Source: DASVBJ01 sp036375895 (GTDB lineage Bacteria > Actinomycetota > Actinomycetes > JACCUZ01). Taken from it: a stretch of DNA of 21,865 nucleotides. The notes under the pieces were generated by a model. It was given only the letters and a program-made list of their open reading frames with translations. It did no database searches and was not told the origin of the DNA. Below are positions 1-9,048 of this stretch, one piece after another. Numbering within the stretch: position 1 is the first letter of the stretch; every line of letters begins with the position of its first letter. The translations under genes and the position numbers were made by a program. The stretch is taken from NCBI GenBank assembly GCA_036375895.1, contig DASVBJ010000280.1, positions 1-21,865 on the forward strand. Reading direction: 5' to 3'.

Positions 1-154
1 CTTCTGCGCTCTCGGCGACGGCTCCGCCTCTCCGATCTTCTCCTCCCTGAAGTACTTCCGCGAGGAGTACGAGCAGCACATCACGGGCCCGGGCTGCCCC
101 TTCGACCCGGCCAAGTCGACGGCCTGGGCGGACCGCCCGGAGGTGAACGCATGA
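1..154 (+). CDS. nuoF: NADH-quinone oxidoreductase subunit F, C-terminal end (partial)
   Basis: Only the last 50 codons are present; the reading frame is open from base 2 and stops at TGA 152-154. The peptide begins FCALGDGSASPIFSSLKYF and ends ADRPEVNA. The F-C-A-L-G-D-G stretch is the conserved C-terminal region of NuoF, which follows the last cysteine ligand of cluster N3 of the NADH- and FMN-binding subunit. NuoF oxidises NADH at the tip of the peripheral arm of complex I. The stop codon overlaps the nuoG ATG in an ATGA, so the two are probably translationally coupled. The FMN, NADH and most Fe-S residues lie upstream of the window. The identification rests on this short tail plus the following nuoG, and is secure in that context. 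Confidence 0.93.
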   Translation, partial: FCALGDGSASPIFSSLKYFREEYEQHITGPGCPFDPAKSTAWADRPEVNA

Positions 155-2613
155 CCGTACAGCAGGCCGACAGCGGCTCCACCGCGGGCCAGCGCCCCAC
201 GGGAGGGGCAGAGGCGGCGGTCCCGCCGGAAGACCTCGTCACGCTGACGATCGACGGCGTCGGGATCAGCGTGCCCAAGGGCACCCTGGTCATCCGGGCC
301 GCCGAACAACTCGGCATCGAGATCCCCCGCTTCTGCGACCACCCCCTCCTCGACCCGGTCGGCGCCTGCCGGCAGTGCATCGTCGAGGTCGAGGGCCAGC
401 GCAAGCCGATGGCGTCCTGCACCATCACGTGCACGGACGGCATGGTGGTGAAGACTCAGCTCACCTCACCCGTGGCCGAGAAGGCGCAGCACGGCATTAT
501 GGAGATGCTGCTCATCAACCACCCGCTGGACTGCCCGGTCTGCGACAAGGGCGGCGAGTGCCCGCTGCAGAACCAGGCCATGAGCAACGGCCGTGCCGAG
601 ACTCGCTTCGAGGACGTCAAGCGCACCTACCCCAAGCCCATCAGCATCTCCTCGCAGGTGCTGCTCGACCGCGAGCGCTGCATCCTGTGCGCACGCTGCA
701 CCCGCTTCTCGGCGCAGATCGCGGGTGACCCGTTCATCGAGATGCTCGAGCGCGGTGCGCTGCAGCAGGTCGGCATCTACGAGGCCGAGCCCTTCGAGTC
801 GTACTTCTCCGGCAACACCGTGCAGATCTGCCCGGTGGGCGCGCTCACCGGCGCCGCCTACCGCTTCCGGTCGCGTCCCTTCGACCTCGTCTCGACCCCC
901 GGCGTGTGCGAGCACTGCGCGTCCGGCTGCGCGATCCGCACCGACCACCGACGCGGCAAGGTGATGCGCCGGCTGGCCGGCGACGACCCGCAGGTCAACG
1001 AGGAGTGGAACTGCGACAAGGGCCGCTGGGCCTTCCAGTACGCCACCGCCCAGGACCGGCTGACCACCCCGCTGGTGCGCGACGACGACGGCGAGCTGGT
1101 GCCGACGTCCTGGTCGGAGGCGCTGACCATCGCTGCCCGGGGCCTGGCCGCGGCTCGCGGCGCGACCGGTGTCCTCGTCGGCGGCCGGGCCACCCTCGAG
1201 GACGCCTACGGCTACGCCAAGTTCGCCCGGGTCGTCCTCGCCACCAACGACGTCGACTTCCGCGCCCGACCGCACTCGGCCGAAGAGGCCGACTTCCTCG
1301 CGGCGCACGTCGCCGGGCGGGGCCTCGGAGTCACGTACTCCGACCTCGAGCAGGCCCGGACGGTGCTGCTCGTGGGCCTCGAGCCCGAGGAGGAGTCGCC
1401 GATCGTCTTCCTGCGCCTGCGCAAGGCGGTGCGCAGGAACCGGCTCGCGGTGCACGCGGTGGCCCCGTTCGCCACGCGCGGCCTGGAGAAGCTCAGCGGC
1501 CGGCTGCTTGCGTCCGCGCCGGGCACGGAGCCCGAGGTCCTGGACGCCCTTGCCGACGCCGACGACCGGGTCGCCGACGCAGCGGCCGCGCTGCGCGGCG
1601 GCAACGCGGTGATCCTGGTGGGAGAGCGGCTCGCTGCCGTGCCCGGGGCGCTCAGCGCTGCCGCCCGGCTGGCGGACGCCACCGGCGCCCGGCTGGCGTG
1701 GGTGCCGCGCCGGGCCGGCGAGCGCGGTGCGGTCGAGGCGGGCGCGCTGCCCGGGCTGCTGCCCGGCGGCCGGCCGGTCACCGACGCCGCGGCCCGCGTC
1801 GACGCGGCCGCCGCCTGGGACGCCCAGAGCCTGCCTGCCGAGCCGGGACGCGACACCGGTGCGATCCTCGACGCCGTCCACCGTGGCGACATCCGGGCCC
1901 TCGTGATCGGCGGCGTCGACCCGCACGACCTGCCCGACCCGCTGGCGGCGCTGGCCGCCGTCGACGCGGCCCCGTTCGTCGTCAGCCTCGAGCTGCGCGA
2001 GTCCGAGGTCACCCGCCGGGCCGACGTCGTGCTGCCGGTCGCCCCGGCGGTCGAGAAGGCCGGCACGTTCCTCGACTGGGAGGGTCGCGGGCGGCCCTTC
2101 GAGGAGGTGCTGCGCGGCACCAACGCGATGCCCGACGTGCGTGTCCTGCACGCGCTCGCGGACGAGATGGGAGTCGACCTGGCGCTGCCGGACGTGCGCG
2201 CCGCGCGAGCCGAGCTCGCCGAGCTGGGTCGCTGGGACGGTGCCAGGGCTGAGGTCACGTCGGTCGACGCGCCGTCGCTGCCGCGACCCGAGGCGGGTGA
2301 GGCCGTGCTGGCCACCTGGCACCTGCTGCTCGACGAGGGCCGGCTGCAGGACGGCGAGCCGTTCCTGGCCGGCACCGCCCGACAGCCCGTCGCGAGGCTC
2401 TCCGCCGCGACCGCCGAGGAGGTCGGGGTGGCCGACGGGCACGACGTGACCGTCGCGACCGACCGGGGCGAGATCACGCTGCCGCTCACGGTCACCGAGA
2501 TGCCCGACCGGGTCGTGTGGCTGCCCACCAACAGCGTCGGCTCGGCGGTGCGCCGGGCCCTGGCGGCGGACAACGGCACGCTCGTGCGGGTCCGTCCGGG
2601 AGGTGACCGGTGA
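151..2613 (+). CDS. nuoG: NADH-quinone oxidoreductase subunit G
   Basis: An 820-residue Fe-S subunit of the peripheral arm of complex I that passes electrons from NuoF towards NuoI. An N-terminal [2Fe-2S] domain has C62, C73, C76 and C90 (N1b). H124, C128, C131 and C137 form the His/Cys3 N3/N5-type [4Fe-4S] site. C177, C180, C183 and C227 form the next [4Fe-4S] site. C253, C256, C260 and C288 supply the extra N7 cluster, which is found only in some bacteria. From about residue 295 to the end is a molybdopterin-oxidoreductase-like region, ending in a dinucleotide-binding-like barrel (about 730-815), which is a non-catalytic relic in NuoG. The ATG at 151 overlaps the nuoF stop and is preceded by GGAGGTG at 139-145. 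The stop overlaps the nuoH start in a GTGA. Length and layout are typical of actinobacterial NuoG. Confidence 0.97.
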   Translation: MTVQQADSGSTAGQRPTGGAEAAVPPEDLVTLTIDGVGISVPKGTLVIRAAEQLGIEIPRFCDHPLLDPVGACRQCIVEVEGQRKPMASCTITCTDGMVVKTQLTSPVAEKAQHGIMEMLLINHPLDCPVCDKGGECPLQNQAMSNGRAETRFEDVKRTYPKPISISSQVLLDRERCILCARCTRFSAQIAGDPFIEMLERGALQQVGIYEAEPFESYFSGNTVQICPVGALTGAAYRFRSRPFDLVSTPGVCEHCASGCAIRTDHRRGKVMRRLAGDDPQVNEEWNCDKGRWAFQYATAQDRLTTPLVRDDDGELVPTSWSEALTIAARGLAAARGATGVLVGGRATLEDAYGYAKFARVVLATNDVDFRARPHSAEEADFLAAHVAGRGLGVTYSDLEQARTVLLVGLEPEEESPIVFLRLRKAVRRNRLAVHAVAPFATRGLEKLSGRLLASAPGTEPEVLDALADADDRVADAAAALRGGNAVILVGERLAAVPGALSAAARLADATGARLAWVPRRAGERGAVEAGALPGLLPGGRPVTDAAARVDAAAAWDAQSLPAEPGRDTGAILDAVHRGDIRALVIGGVDPHDLPDPLAALAAVDAAPFVVSLELRESEVTRRADVVLPVAPAVEKAGTFLDWEGRGRPFEEVLRGTNAMPDVRVLHALADEMGVDLALPDVRAARAELAELGRWDGARAEVTSVDAPSLPRPEAGEAVLATWHLLLDEGRLQDGEPFLAGTARQPVARLSAATAEEVGVADGHDVTVATDRGEITLPLTVTEMPDRVVWLPTNSVGSAVRRALAADNGTLVRVRPGGDR

Positions 2614-3923
2614 ACCGCACCGTGCTGGCCGCGGCGAACGTCCCGGGCTTCGGCAACGACCCGTGGTGGTTGGTCACCGGCAAGGCCGTCGCGATCTTCG
2701 TCTTCCTCGTCGTCATGACGCTGTTCGCGATCTACGCCGAGCGTCGTGTCGTCGCCCGCATGCAGCACCGCATCGGCCCCAACCGGGTCGGCCCGGCGGG
2801 TCTGCTGCAGAGCCTCGCCGACGGCATCAAGCTGGCGCTCAAGGAGGACATCATCCCGAAGGCCGCCGACCGCGCGGTCTTCATCCTGGCGCCGGTGATC
2901 TCGGCGATCCCCGCGTTCATGTCGTTCGCGGTGATCCCGTTCGGCCCGGAGGTCTCCGTCTTCGGCGAGCGCACCCACCTGCAGCTGACCGACCTGCCGG
3001 TCGCCGTGCTCTACATCCTCGCGGTCGCCTCGGTGGGCATCTACGGCATCGTCCTCGCCGGCTGGTCCAGCGGCTCGACGTACCCGTTGCTCGGCAGCCT
3101 GCGGTCGTCGGCCCAGATGATCTCGTACGAGGTCGCGATGGGCCTGTCCTTCGTCGGCGTCTTCCTCTACGCCGGCTCGATGTCCACGTCCCAGATCGTC
3201 GGCGAGCAGGCGGATCTCTGGTACGCGCTGCTGCTCTTCCCGTCGTTCGCCATCTACGTCGTCTCGATGGTGGGCGAGACCAACCGGGCGCCGTTCGACC
3301 TGCCGGAGGCCGAGGGCGAGCTGGTGGGCGGCTTCCACACGGAGTACTCGTCCCTGAAGTTCGCGCTGTTCTTCCTGGCGGAGTACATCAACATGGTCAC
3401 CGTCTCGGCGCTGGCGACGACGCTGTTCCTCGGCGGCTGGCGGGCGCCGTGGCCGCTGTCCCTCTGGGAGGGCGCCAACGAGGGCTGGTGGCCGGTGCTG
3501 TGGTTCGTCACCAAGGTGCTGCTCTTCCTCTTCGTCTTCATCTGGCTGCGGGGCACGCTGCCCCGGCTGCGCTACGACCAGTTCATGAAGCTCGGCTGGA
3601 AGGTGCTCATCCCGGTCGCGCTGGGCTGGCTGGTGCTCGTCGCCACCGCACGGGCGCTCAACGCGGAGTACGACGTGAACCGCCGCGACCTGCTGCTCTA
3701 CGGTGGCGTCGCCGTGCTCGTCGTGCTGGTGCTCAGCTTCGTGTGGGACGCGGTGGCGGCCCGGCGGGCGGAGCAGGAGGGCCCGGCGCGGGAGGCCCCG
3801 GAGTTCGACGCGTTCGCCGGGGGGCATCCGGTGCCACCCATGCCCGGACAGACAGTCCCAGTGCTGACGGGTGCGCCCGAGCAGCGCGAGACCGACCCGA
3901 CCCCGACGGAGGACGACCGGTGA
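2610..3923 (+). CDS. nuoH: NADH-quinone oxidoreductase subunit H
   Basis: A 437-residue polytopic subunit that forms the heel of complex I and part of the quinone chamber with NuoB and NuoD. Family hallmarks are clear: AERRVVARMQHRIGPNRVG at about residues 43-61, and the loop ETNRAPFDLPEAEGELVGGF at 223-242 with its Glu/Asp cluster. About eight hydrophobic helices are visible. After the last helix, roughly residue 380 onward, a hydrophilic Glu/Pro-rich cytoplasmic tail makes it longer than the E. coli protein of about 325 residues; such tails occur in actinobacteria. It starts with GTG at 2610 inside a GTGA overlap with nuoG, with GGAGGT at 2599-2604 as ribosome binding site. Its own stop overlaps the nuoI GTG. 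Confidence 0.97.
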   Translation: MNRTVLAAANVPGFGNDPWWLVTGKAVAIFVFLVVMTLFAIYAERRVVARMQHRIGPNRVGPAGLLQSLADGIKLALKEDIIPKAADRAVFILAPVISAIPAFMSFAVIPFGPEVSVFGERTHLQLTDLPVAVLYILAVASVGIYGIVLAGWSSGSTYPLLGSLRSSAQMISYEVAMGLSFVGVFLYAGSMSTSQIVGEQADLWYALLLFPSFAIYVVSMVGETNRAPFDLPEAEGELVGGFHTEYSSLKFALFFLAEYINMVTVSALATTLFLGGWRAPWPLSLWEGANEGWWPVLWFVTKVLLFLFVFIWLRGTLPRLRYDQFMKLGWKVLIPVALGWLVLVATARALNAEYDVNRRDLLLYGGVAVLVVLVLSFVWDAVAARRAEQEGPAREAPEFDAFAGGHPVPPMPGQTVPVLTGAPEQRETDPTPTEDDR

Positions 3924-4489
3924 GTGTTCTCACCCAGCTCAAGGGGTTCGGTGTCACCTTCGGCACGATGTTCAAGAGGGTCGTCACCGAGCAGTACCCC
4001 GACGAGAAGAAGCCGACCGAGCCGCGGTTCCACGGCCGGCACGTGCTCAACCGGCACGCCGACGGGCTCGAGAAGTGCATCGGGTGCGAGCTGTGTGCCT
4101 GGGCCTGCCCCGCCGACGCCATCTACGTCGAGGGCGCCGACAACACGGAGGGCGAGCGGTTCTCCCCGGGGGAGCGCTACGGCCGCGTCTACCAGATCAA
4201 CTACCTGCGCTGCATCTTCTGCGGCCTGTGCATCGAGGCGTGCCCGACCCGGGCGCTGACGATGTCCAACGAGTACGAGCTCGCCGACGTCTCGCGGGAG
4301 AAGCTCATCTTCGAGAAGCAGGACCTGCTCGCCCCGCTGCTGCCGGGCATGGAGCCGGCCCCGCACCCGATGGTCGACGGCTTCGACGAGCAGGACTACT
4401 ACCGCGGTCGCGTCACCCGGGCCACCCAGAAGCAGGCCGACTACGTCGCCGCCCGGGCGGACGAGCGCGAGCCCGGGAGGCCGTCATGA
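3920..4489 (+). CDS. nuoI: NADH-quinone oxidoreductase subunit I
   Basis: A 189-residue ferredoxin-like subunit carrying clusters N6a and N6b, which link the NuoG Fe-S chain to N2 near the quinone site. Two complete CxxCxxCxxxCP motifs are visible: C53, C56, C59 and C63, then C98, C101, C104 and C108. The open frame runs far upstream, but the real start is the GTG at 3920 (M-S-V-L-T-Q-L-K-G). It sits in a GTGA overlap with the nuoH stop and has GGAGGA at 3908-3913. The upstream extension is only the shadow of nuoH in another frame. The stop overlaps the nuoJ start in an ATGA. The N-terminal segment has the amphipathic character usual for NuoI, and the C-terminal tail is charged. Confidence 0.97.
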   Translation: MSVLTQLKGFGVTFGTMFKRVVTEQYPDEKKPTEPRFHGRHVLNRHADGLEKCIGCELCAWACPADAIYVEGADNTEGERFSPGERYGRVYQINYLRCIFCGLCIEACPTRALTMSNEYELADVSREKLIFEKQDLLAPLLPGMEPAPHPMVDGFDEQDYYRGRVTRATQKQADYVAARADEREPGRPS

Positions 4490-5274
4490 CCACCGCCTCC
4501 ACCCTCGCAGCGGCGACGGCCCAGACCGGCACCGGCGAGGCGGTCGTCTTCTGGCTGCTCGCGCCCATCGCGGTGCTCGCCGCGACCAGCATGCTGCTGA
4601 CGAAGAGGGCCGTGCACAGCGCACTGTTGCTGGCGCTCACCATGCTCTGCCTCGCGGTGCTCTACCTGGCCCAGGACGCCCCGTTCCTCGGTGTCGTGCA
4701 GGTGGTCGTCTACACCGGCGCGGTCATGATGCTCTTCCTGTTCGTGCTCATGCTGGTCGGCGTCGACTCGAGCGACTCGCTCGTGGAGACGATCAGGGGC
4801 CAGCGTGTCGCGGCGTTGGTCGCCGCCGCCGGCTTCGCCGGGCTGCTGGTCTTCGGCCTGGGTGACGTGACGATGGGCAACCGCGGACTGACGGAGGCGA
4901 ACGCCGCCGGGAACGTGCAGGGGCTCGCCAACCTGATGTTCTCGCGCTACGTGTTCGCGTTCGAGGTGACGAGCGCCCTGCTCATCACCGCCGCGCTCGC
5001 CGCGATGATCCTCGCCCACCGCGAGCGGCACGAGCACCGGCCGGCGCAACGCGAGCTCTCGCAGCGCCGGTTCCTTCCCGGCAGCTACGGCGCCCCGCTG
5101 CCGGGACCCGGTGTCTACGCGCGGCACAACGCGGTGCACACCCCGGCGCTGCTGCCCGACGGCACCCCCGCCGATGTGTCGGTGTCGCGGGTGCTCAGCG
5201 CGCGGGGGGACGTCCGGGAGCCGGTCATGGACGCCGAGGATGTCCGCGAGGTCGAGAGGGGACGCGAGCAGTGA
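4486..5274 (+). CDS. nuoJ: NADH-quinone oxidoreductase subunit J
   Basis: A 262-residue membrane subunit of the proton-pumping arm. Five hydrophobic helices lie in roughly the first 180 residues. The third contains VVYTGAVMMLFLFVLML, the conserved NuoJ helix that carries the pi-bulge associated with coupling quinone reduction to pumping. The last 80 or so residues are hydrophilic and rich in Arg, Pro and Asp. This makes it longer than E. coli NuoJ (184 residues) and resembles other actinobacterial versions. The ATG at 4486 overlaps the nuoI stop and is preceded by GGAGG at 4476-4480. A long in-frame upstream extension is a shadow of nuoI and was not used. The stop overlaps the nuoK GTG. Confidence 0.96.
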   Translation: MTTASTLAAATAQTGTGEAVVFWLLAPIAVLAATSMLLTKRAVHSALLLALTMLCLAVLYLAQDAPFLGVVQVVVYTGAVMMLFLFVLMLVGVDSSDSLVETIRGQRVAALVAAAGFAGLLVFGLGDVTMGNRGLTEANAAGNVQGLANLMFSRYVFAFEVTSALLITAALAAMILAHRERHEHRPAQRELSQRRFLPGSYGAPLPGPGVYARHNAVHTPALLPDGTPADVSVSRVLSARGDVREPVMDAEDVREVERGREQ

Positions 5275-5570
5275 ACCCGATGAACTACGTCTACCTCTCG
5301 GCGCTGCTGTTCTCCATCGGTGCCGCGGGGGTGCTGCTGCGCCGCAACGCCATCGTGGTGTTCATGTGCGTCGAGCTGATGCTCAACGCGACCAACCTTG
5401 CGTTCGTGACGTTCGCGCGCATGCACGGCAACCTCGACGGGCAGGTCATCGCGTTCTTCGTGATGGTCGTCGCCGCCGCGGAGGTCGTGATCGGGCTGGC
5501 GATCATCGTGACCATCTTCCGCACCCGTCGCTCGGCCTCGGTCGACGGCGCCAACCTGCTGAAGTACTAG
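5271..5570 (+). CDS. nuoK: NADH-quinone oxidoreductase subunit K
   Basis: A 99-residue, three-helix subunit related to MrpC of the Mrp antiporters, forming part of the proton path next to NuoJ and NuoN. The two membrane glutamates characteristic of the family are present: E35 in FMCVELMLNATNL and E71 in VVAAAEVVIGLAI. Length is exactly as expected. It starts with GTG at 5271 in a GTGA overlap with nuoJ; a purine-rich GAGAGGGGA lies just upstream. It ends at TAG 5568-5570. The 10 bases to nuoL form one of only two places in the nuo gene chain without overlap or direct contact between genes. Confidence 0.97.
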   Translation: MNPMNYVYLSALLFSIGAAGVLLRRNAIVVFMCVELMLNATNLAFVTFARMHGNLDGQVIAFFVMVVAAAEVVIGLAIIVTIFRTRRSASVDGANLLKY

Positions 5571-5580
5571 GACACCCACT

Positions 5581-7515
5581 GTGACGACCCTCCTCGCCGC
5601 GGAAGGCCACCAGCAGGCAGCCGCCGCCTCGGGCATCTTCTCCGCCACCTGGCTCCTCATCGCGCTGCCCGCGCTCGGCGCCGCGATCCTGCTGCTCGGT
5701 GGCAGGCGGACCGACCGGTTCGGTCACCTGCTGGGCGCCGCGCTGCCGGGCGCCTCGTTCGTGCTCGGCCTGCTCATGTTCATCGAGATGCTGGGTCGCG
5801 ACTCCAGCGACCGGGCGATCAGCCAGCACCTGTTCAGCTGGGTGCCGGCCGGCAGCTTCCAGGTCGATGCCGGCCTGCTCGTCGACCAGCTCTCGATGTG
5901 CTTCGTGCTGCTGATCACGTTCGTCGGCACGCTGATCCACGTCTACTCGATCGGCTACATGGAGCACGACCGGGACCGCCGCCGGTTCTTCGGCTACCTG
6001 AACCTCTTCGTCGCGGCGATGCTGCTGCTGGTGCTCGCCGACAGCTACCTGCTGCTCTACGTCGGGTGGGAGGGGGTCGGCCTGGCGTCGTACCTGCTCA
6101 TCGGGTTCTGGCAGTTCGTCCCCGAGTACGCCGCCGCCGCGAAGAAGGCGTTCGTCGTCAACCGGGTCGGCGACTTCGGGCTGTCCATCGCGATCATGAT
6201 CATGTTCGTGCAGTTCGGGACCGTCAGCTTCCAGGGCGTGTTCTCCGGCGCGGAGGGCGCCAGCGAGGGCGCGCTGACCGCGATCGGCCTGATGTTGCTG
6301 CTCGGGGCGTGCGGCAAGTCGGCACAGTTCCCCCTGCAGTCCTGGCTGGGTGACGCCATGGCCGGCCCGACTCCGGTGTCGGCGCTGATCCACGCGGCAA
6401 CGATGGTCACCGCCGGTGTCTACCTGGTCGTCCGGTCCGCCCCACTCTTCGAGGGCGCGCCGGATGCACAGCTGGTCGTGGTCATCGTCGGCGCCGTCAC
6501 GCTGCTCTTCGGAGGCATCGTCGGCTGCGCGAAGGACGACATCAAGAAGGCGCTGGCTGCCTCGACGATGAGCCAGATCGGCTACATGATGCTCGCGGCC
6601 GGGCTCGGGCCGGCGGGCTACCCGTTCGCCATCTTCCTGCTGCTCGCCCACGGCTTCTTCAAGGCCGACATGTTCCTCGGTGCAGGCTCCGTCATGCACG
6701 GCATGAACGATCGGGTCGACATGCGCCGCTACGGCGCCCTGTCCACGGTCATGAAGACCACCTGGATCACGTTCGCCGCCGGGTGGCTGGCGATCATCGG
6801 CTTCCCCCCGCTGTCTGGCTTCTTCAGCAAGGACAAGATCATCGAGGCAGCCTTCGCCGGCGACGGCTGGCGGCCATGGGTCTTCGGCACCGCCGCGCTG
6901 GTCGGCGCCGGCATCACCGCCTTCTACATGACCCGACTGTTCTTCATGACCTTCCACGGCCGGCGCCGCTGGACCGAGGACGTGCACCCGCACGAGTCCA
7001 AGCCGGTGATGACCGTGCCGCTGATGGTCCTGGCCCTCGGCTCGGCCGTGCTCGGCCTGCTGCTCGGCCCGACAGGAGCGCTCACCGACTGGCTCGAGCC
7101 GGTCACCGGTGTCGCGGACGAGGGGTCGCCGGTCGTCCCGGCCGGGCTGCTCATCGGCCTGACGCTCGTACTGATGGTCCTCGGCATCGGCCTGGCCTGG
7201 GCGATGTACCTGCGCCAGGCGGTGCCCGAGACCGCGCCGGCCGGGCGCTGGCTCACCCGTGCCGCACGCCGCGACCTCTACCAGGACGCGGTCAACGAGT
7301 CGCTGTTCATGCGCCCCGGCCAGTACCTCACCCGGTCGCTGGTCTACTTCGACAACCGGGGCATCGACGGTGTCGTCAACGGGCTGGCCGCCCTGATCGG
7401 CGGCTCGTCCGGGCGCTTCCGCAGGTGGCAGACCGGGTTCGTCCGTTCGTACGCGCTGTCGATGTTCGTGGGTGCGGCCCTCGTGGTCGGCGCCATGCTG
7501 CTGGTGAGGCTGTAA
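5581..7515 (+). CDS. nuoL: NADH-quinone oxidoreductase subunit L
   Basis: A 644-residue, Mrp-antiporter-like subunit at the far end of the membrane arm, with the long amphipathic lateral helix near its C-terminus. Visible key residues are E164 in LYVGWEGVGLASYLLIGFW, K246 in GACGKSAQFPLQSWL, and the following H271 in HAATMVTAGVYLV. These form the antiporter-type Glu-Lys-His path for protons. There are about 16 hydrophobic segments. The GTG at 5581 lies 10 bases after nuoK with only a weak AGGA nearby. Coupled re-initiation may therefore matter more than a strong Shine-Dalgarno site. It ends with TAA directly against the nuoM GTG. Confidence 0.97.
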   Translation: MTTLLAAEGHQQAAAASGIFSATWLLIALPALGAAILLLGGRRTDRFGHLLGAALPGASFVLGLLMFIEMLGRDSSDRAISQHLFSWVPAGSFQVDAGLLVDQLSMCFVLLITFVGTLIHVYSIGYMEHDRDRRRFFGYLNLFVAAMLLLVLADSYLLLYVGWEGVGLASYLLIGFWQFVPEYAAAAKKAFVVNRVGDFGLSIAIMIMFVQFGTVSFQGVFSGAEGASEGALTAIGLMLLLGACGKSAQFPLQSWLGDAMAGPTPVSALIHAATMVTAGVYLVVRSAPLFEGAPDAQLVVVIVGAVTLLFGGIVGCAKDDIKKALAASTMSQIGYMMLAAGLGPAGYPFAIFLLLAHGFFKADMFLGAGSVMHGMNDRVDMRRYGALSTVMKTTWITFAAGWLAIIGFPPLSGFFSKDKIIEAAFAGDGWRPWVFGTAALVGAGITAFYMTRLFFMTFHGRRRWTEDVHPHESKPVMTVPLMVLALGSAVLGLLLGPTGALTDWLEPVTGVADEGSPVVPAGLLIGLTLVLMVLGIGLAWAMYLRQAVPETAPAGRWLTRAARRDLYQDAVNESLFMRPGQYLTRSLVYFDNRGIDGVVNGLAALIGGSSGRFRRWQTGFVRSYALSMFVGAALVVGAMLLVRL

Positions 7516-9048
7516 GTGACCGACTTTCCCTGGCTGACCACCCTCGGCGCGGTCCCGCTCGTCGGGTCGCTCGTCGTCGCGGCGATGCCGAAGGGTCGTG
7601 ACCTGCTGGCGAAGCAGGTGGCGCTCGCCGTGTCCCTCGTGACGCTCGGGCTCACCGTGGCGATGTCACTGCAGTTCGAGCCCCGTGGCGACACGCTGTT
7701 CCAGCTCACGGAGACGCACGAGTGGATCCCGCAGTTCGGGGTCAGCTACGCCGTCGGCGTCGACGGCATCGCGCTGGTGCTGATCGCGCTCGCGGCCGTG
7801 CTCACGCCGATCTGCATCCTCGCCTCGTGGCACGACGCGGAGGGCGGCAGGCGCAGCGTCAAGACCTACTTCGCGCTGCTGCTGCTCCTCGAGACGTTCA
7901 TGGTCGGGGTGTTCGCGGCCACCGACGTGTTCCTCTTCTACGTCTTCTTCGAGGCGATGCTGATCCCGATGTACTTCATCATCGGGTCCTACGGCGGCGC
8001 GCAGCGCTCGTACGCTGCAGTGAAGTTCCTGCTGTACAGCCTCTTCGGCGGGCTGCTCATGCTCGCGGCGGTGATCGGGCTGTTCGTCGTCTCCGACGGG
8101 GGCGACCAGGCGTTCCTTTTCCAGAACCTGCTCGGCCTCGACATCTCACCGGCGACCGAGAAGCTGCTCTTCCTCGGCTTCTTCACCGCCTTCGCCATCA
8201 AGGCGCCGCTCTGGCCGGTGCACACCTGGCTGCCCGACGCCGCCGCCGAGGCGCCGCCCGGCGGCGCGGTGCTGCTCGTCGGCGTGCTCGACAAGGTCGG
8301 CACCTTCGGCATGATCCGGCTCTGCCTGCCGTTGTTCCCGGACGCGTCGCGCTGGGCCACCCCCGTCGTGCTCACGCTCGCCGTGGTGGGCATCCTCTAC
8401 GGCGCGCTGCTCGCGATCGGCCAGACAGACATCAAGCGGCTGATCGCCTACACCTCGATCTCGCACTTCGGGTTCATCGCGCTGGGCATCTTCGCGACGA
8501 CGACGCCGGGCCAGTCCGGTGCCACGCTCTACATGGTCAACCACGGCTTCTCGACCGCGGCGCTGTTCCTCATCGCCGGGTTCATGATCAGCCGCCGTGG
8601 CTCGCGCCTGATCGCCGACTACGGCGGCGTGCAGCGTGTCGCGCCGATGCTCGCCGGCACGTTCCTCGTCGCCGGTCTGTCCAGCCTGGCGCTGCCGGGG
8701 CTGTCGAGCTTCGTCAGCGAGTTCCTGGTCCTCGTCGGCACGTTCAGCCGCTACGAGGTGGCGGCGGTGCTCGGCACCGGCGGCATCATCCTCGCCTCGC
8801 TCTACATCCTGCTGATGTACCAGCGCACCATGACCGGCGAGCCGACCGAGTCGACCGCCGGGCTGCGTGACCTCAACCTCCGCGAGGTGTGGGTGGTGGC
8901 GCCCCTGCTGGCCGTCATCATCGCCCTGGGCGTCTACCCGAAGCCGGTGCTCGACGTCATCAACCCGGCGGTCGAGCGCACGCTGCAGCACATCGACCGC
9001 ACCGACCCGAAGCCGGTCGTCCCGGTCGCGGAAGGGACTGGCAAGTGA
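7516..9048 (+). CDS. nuoM: NADH-quinone oxidoreductase subunit M
   Basis: A 510-residue, Mrp-antiporter-like proton-pumping subunit with about 14 helices. The essential Glu is E146 in FYVFFEAMLIPMYF. The essential Lys is K229 in FAIKAPLWPVHTWLPDA, and K260 lies in LVGVLDKVGTFGMI. After WLPDA this protein reads AAEAPPGG where many bacterial homologues have a His-containing DAHxEAP; this variant is usual in actinobacteria as far as I recall. The start is a GTG immediately after the nuoL TAA, with TGAGG at 7505-7509. The stop overlaps the nuoN GTG in a GTGA. Confidence 0.97.
   Translation: MTDFPWLTTLGAVPLVGSLVVAAMPKGRDLLAKQVALAVSLVTLGLTVAMSLQFEPRGDTLFQLTETHEWIPQFGVSYAVGVDGIALVLIALAAVLTPICILASWHDAEGGRRSVKTYFALLLLLETFMVGVFAATDVFLFYVFFEAMLIPMYFIIGSYGGAQRSYAAVKFLLYSLFGGLLMLAAVIGLFVVSDGGDQAFLFQNLLGLDISPATEKLLFLGFFTAFAIKAPLWPVHTWLPDAAAEAPPGGAVLLVGVLDKVGTFGMIRLCLPLFPDASRWATPVVLTLAVVGILYGALLAIGQTDIKRLIAYTSISHFGFIALGIFATTTPGQSGATLYMVNHGFSTAALFLIAGFMISRRGSRLIADYGGVQRVAPMLAGTFLVAGLSSLALPGLSSFVSEFLVLVGTFSRYEVAAVLGTGGIILASLYILLMYQRTMTGEPTESTAGLRDLNLREVWVVAPLLAVIIALGVYPKPVLDVINPAVERTLQHIDRTDPKPVVPVAEGTGK

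Noticed and set aside
466..3827. Very long minus-strand frames opposite nuoG and nuoH (658 and 871 codons)
   Set aside because: They lie opposite genes with unmistakable complex I motifs. Their products are low-complexity Arg/Gly/Asp/Glu-rich strings, as antisense frames become in very GC-rich DNA where stop codons are rare.
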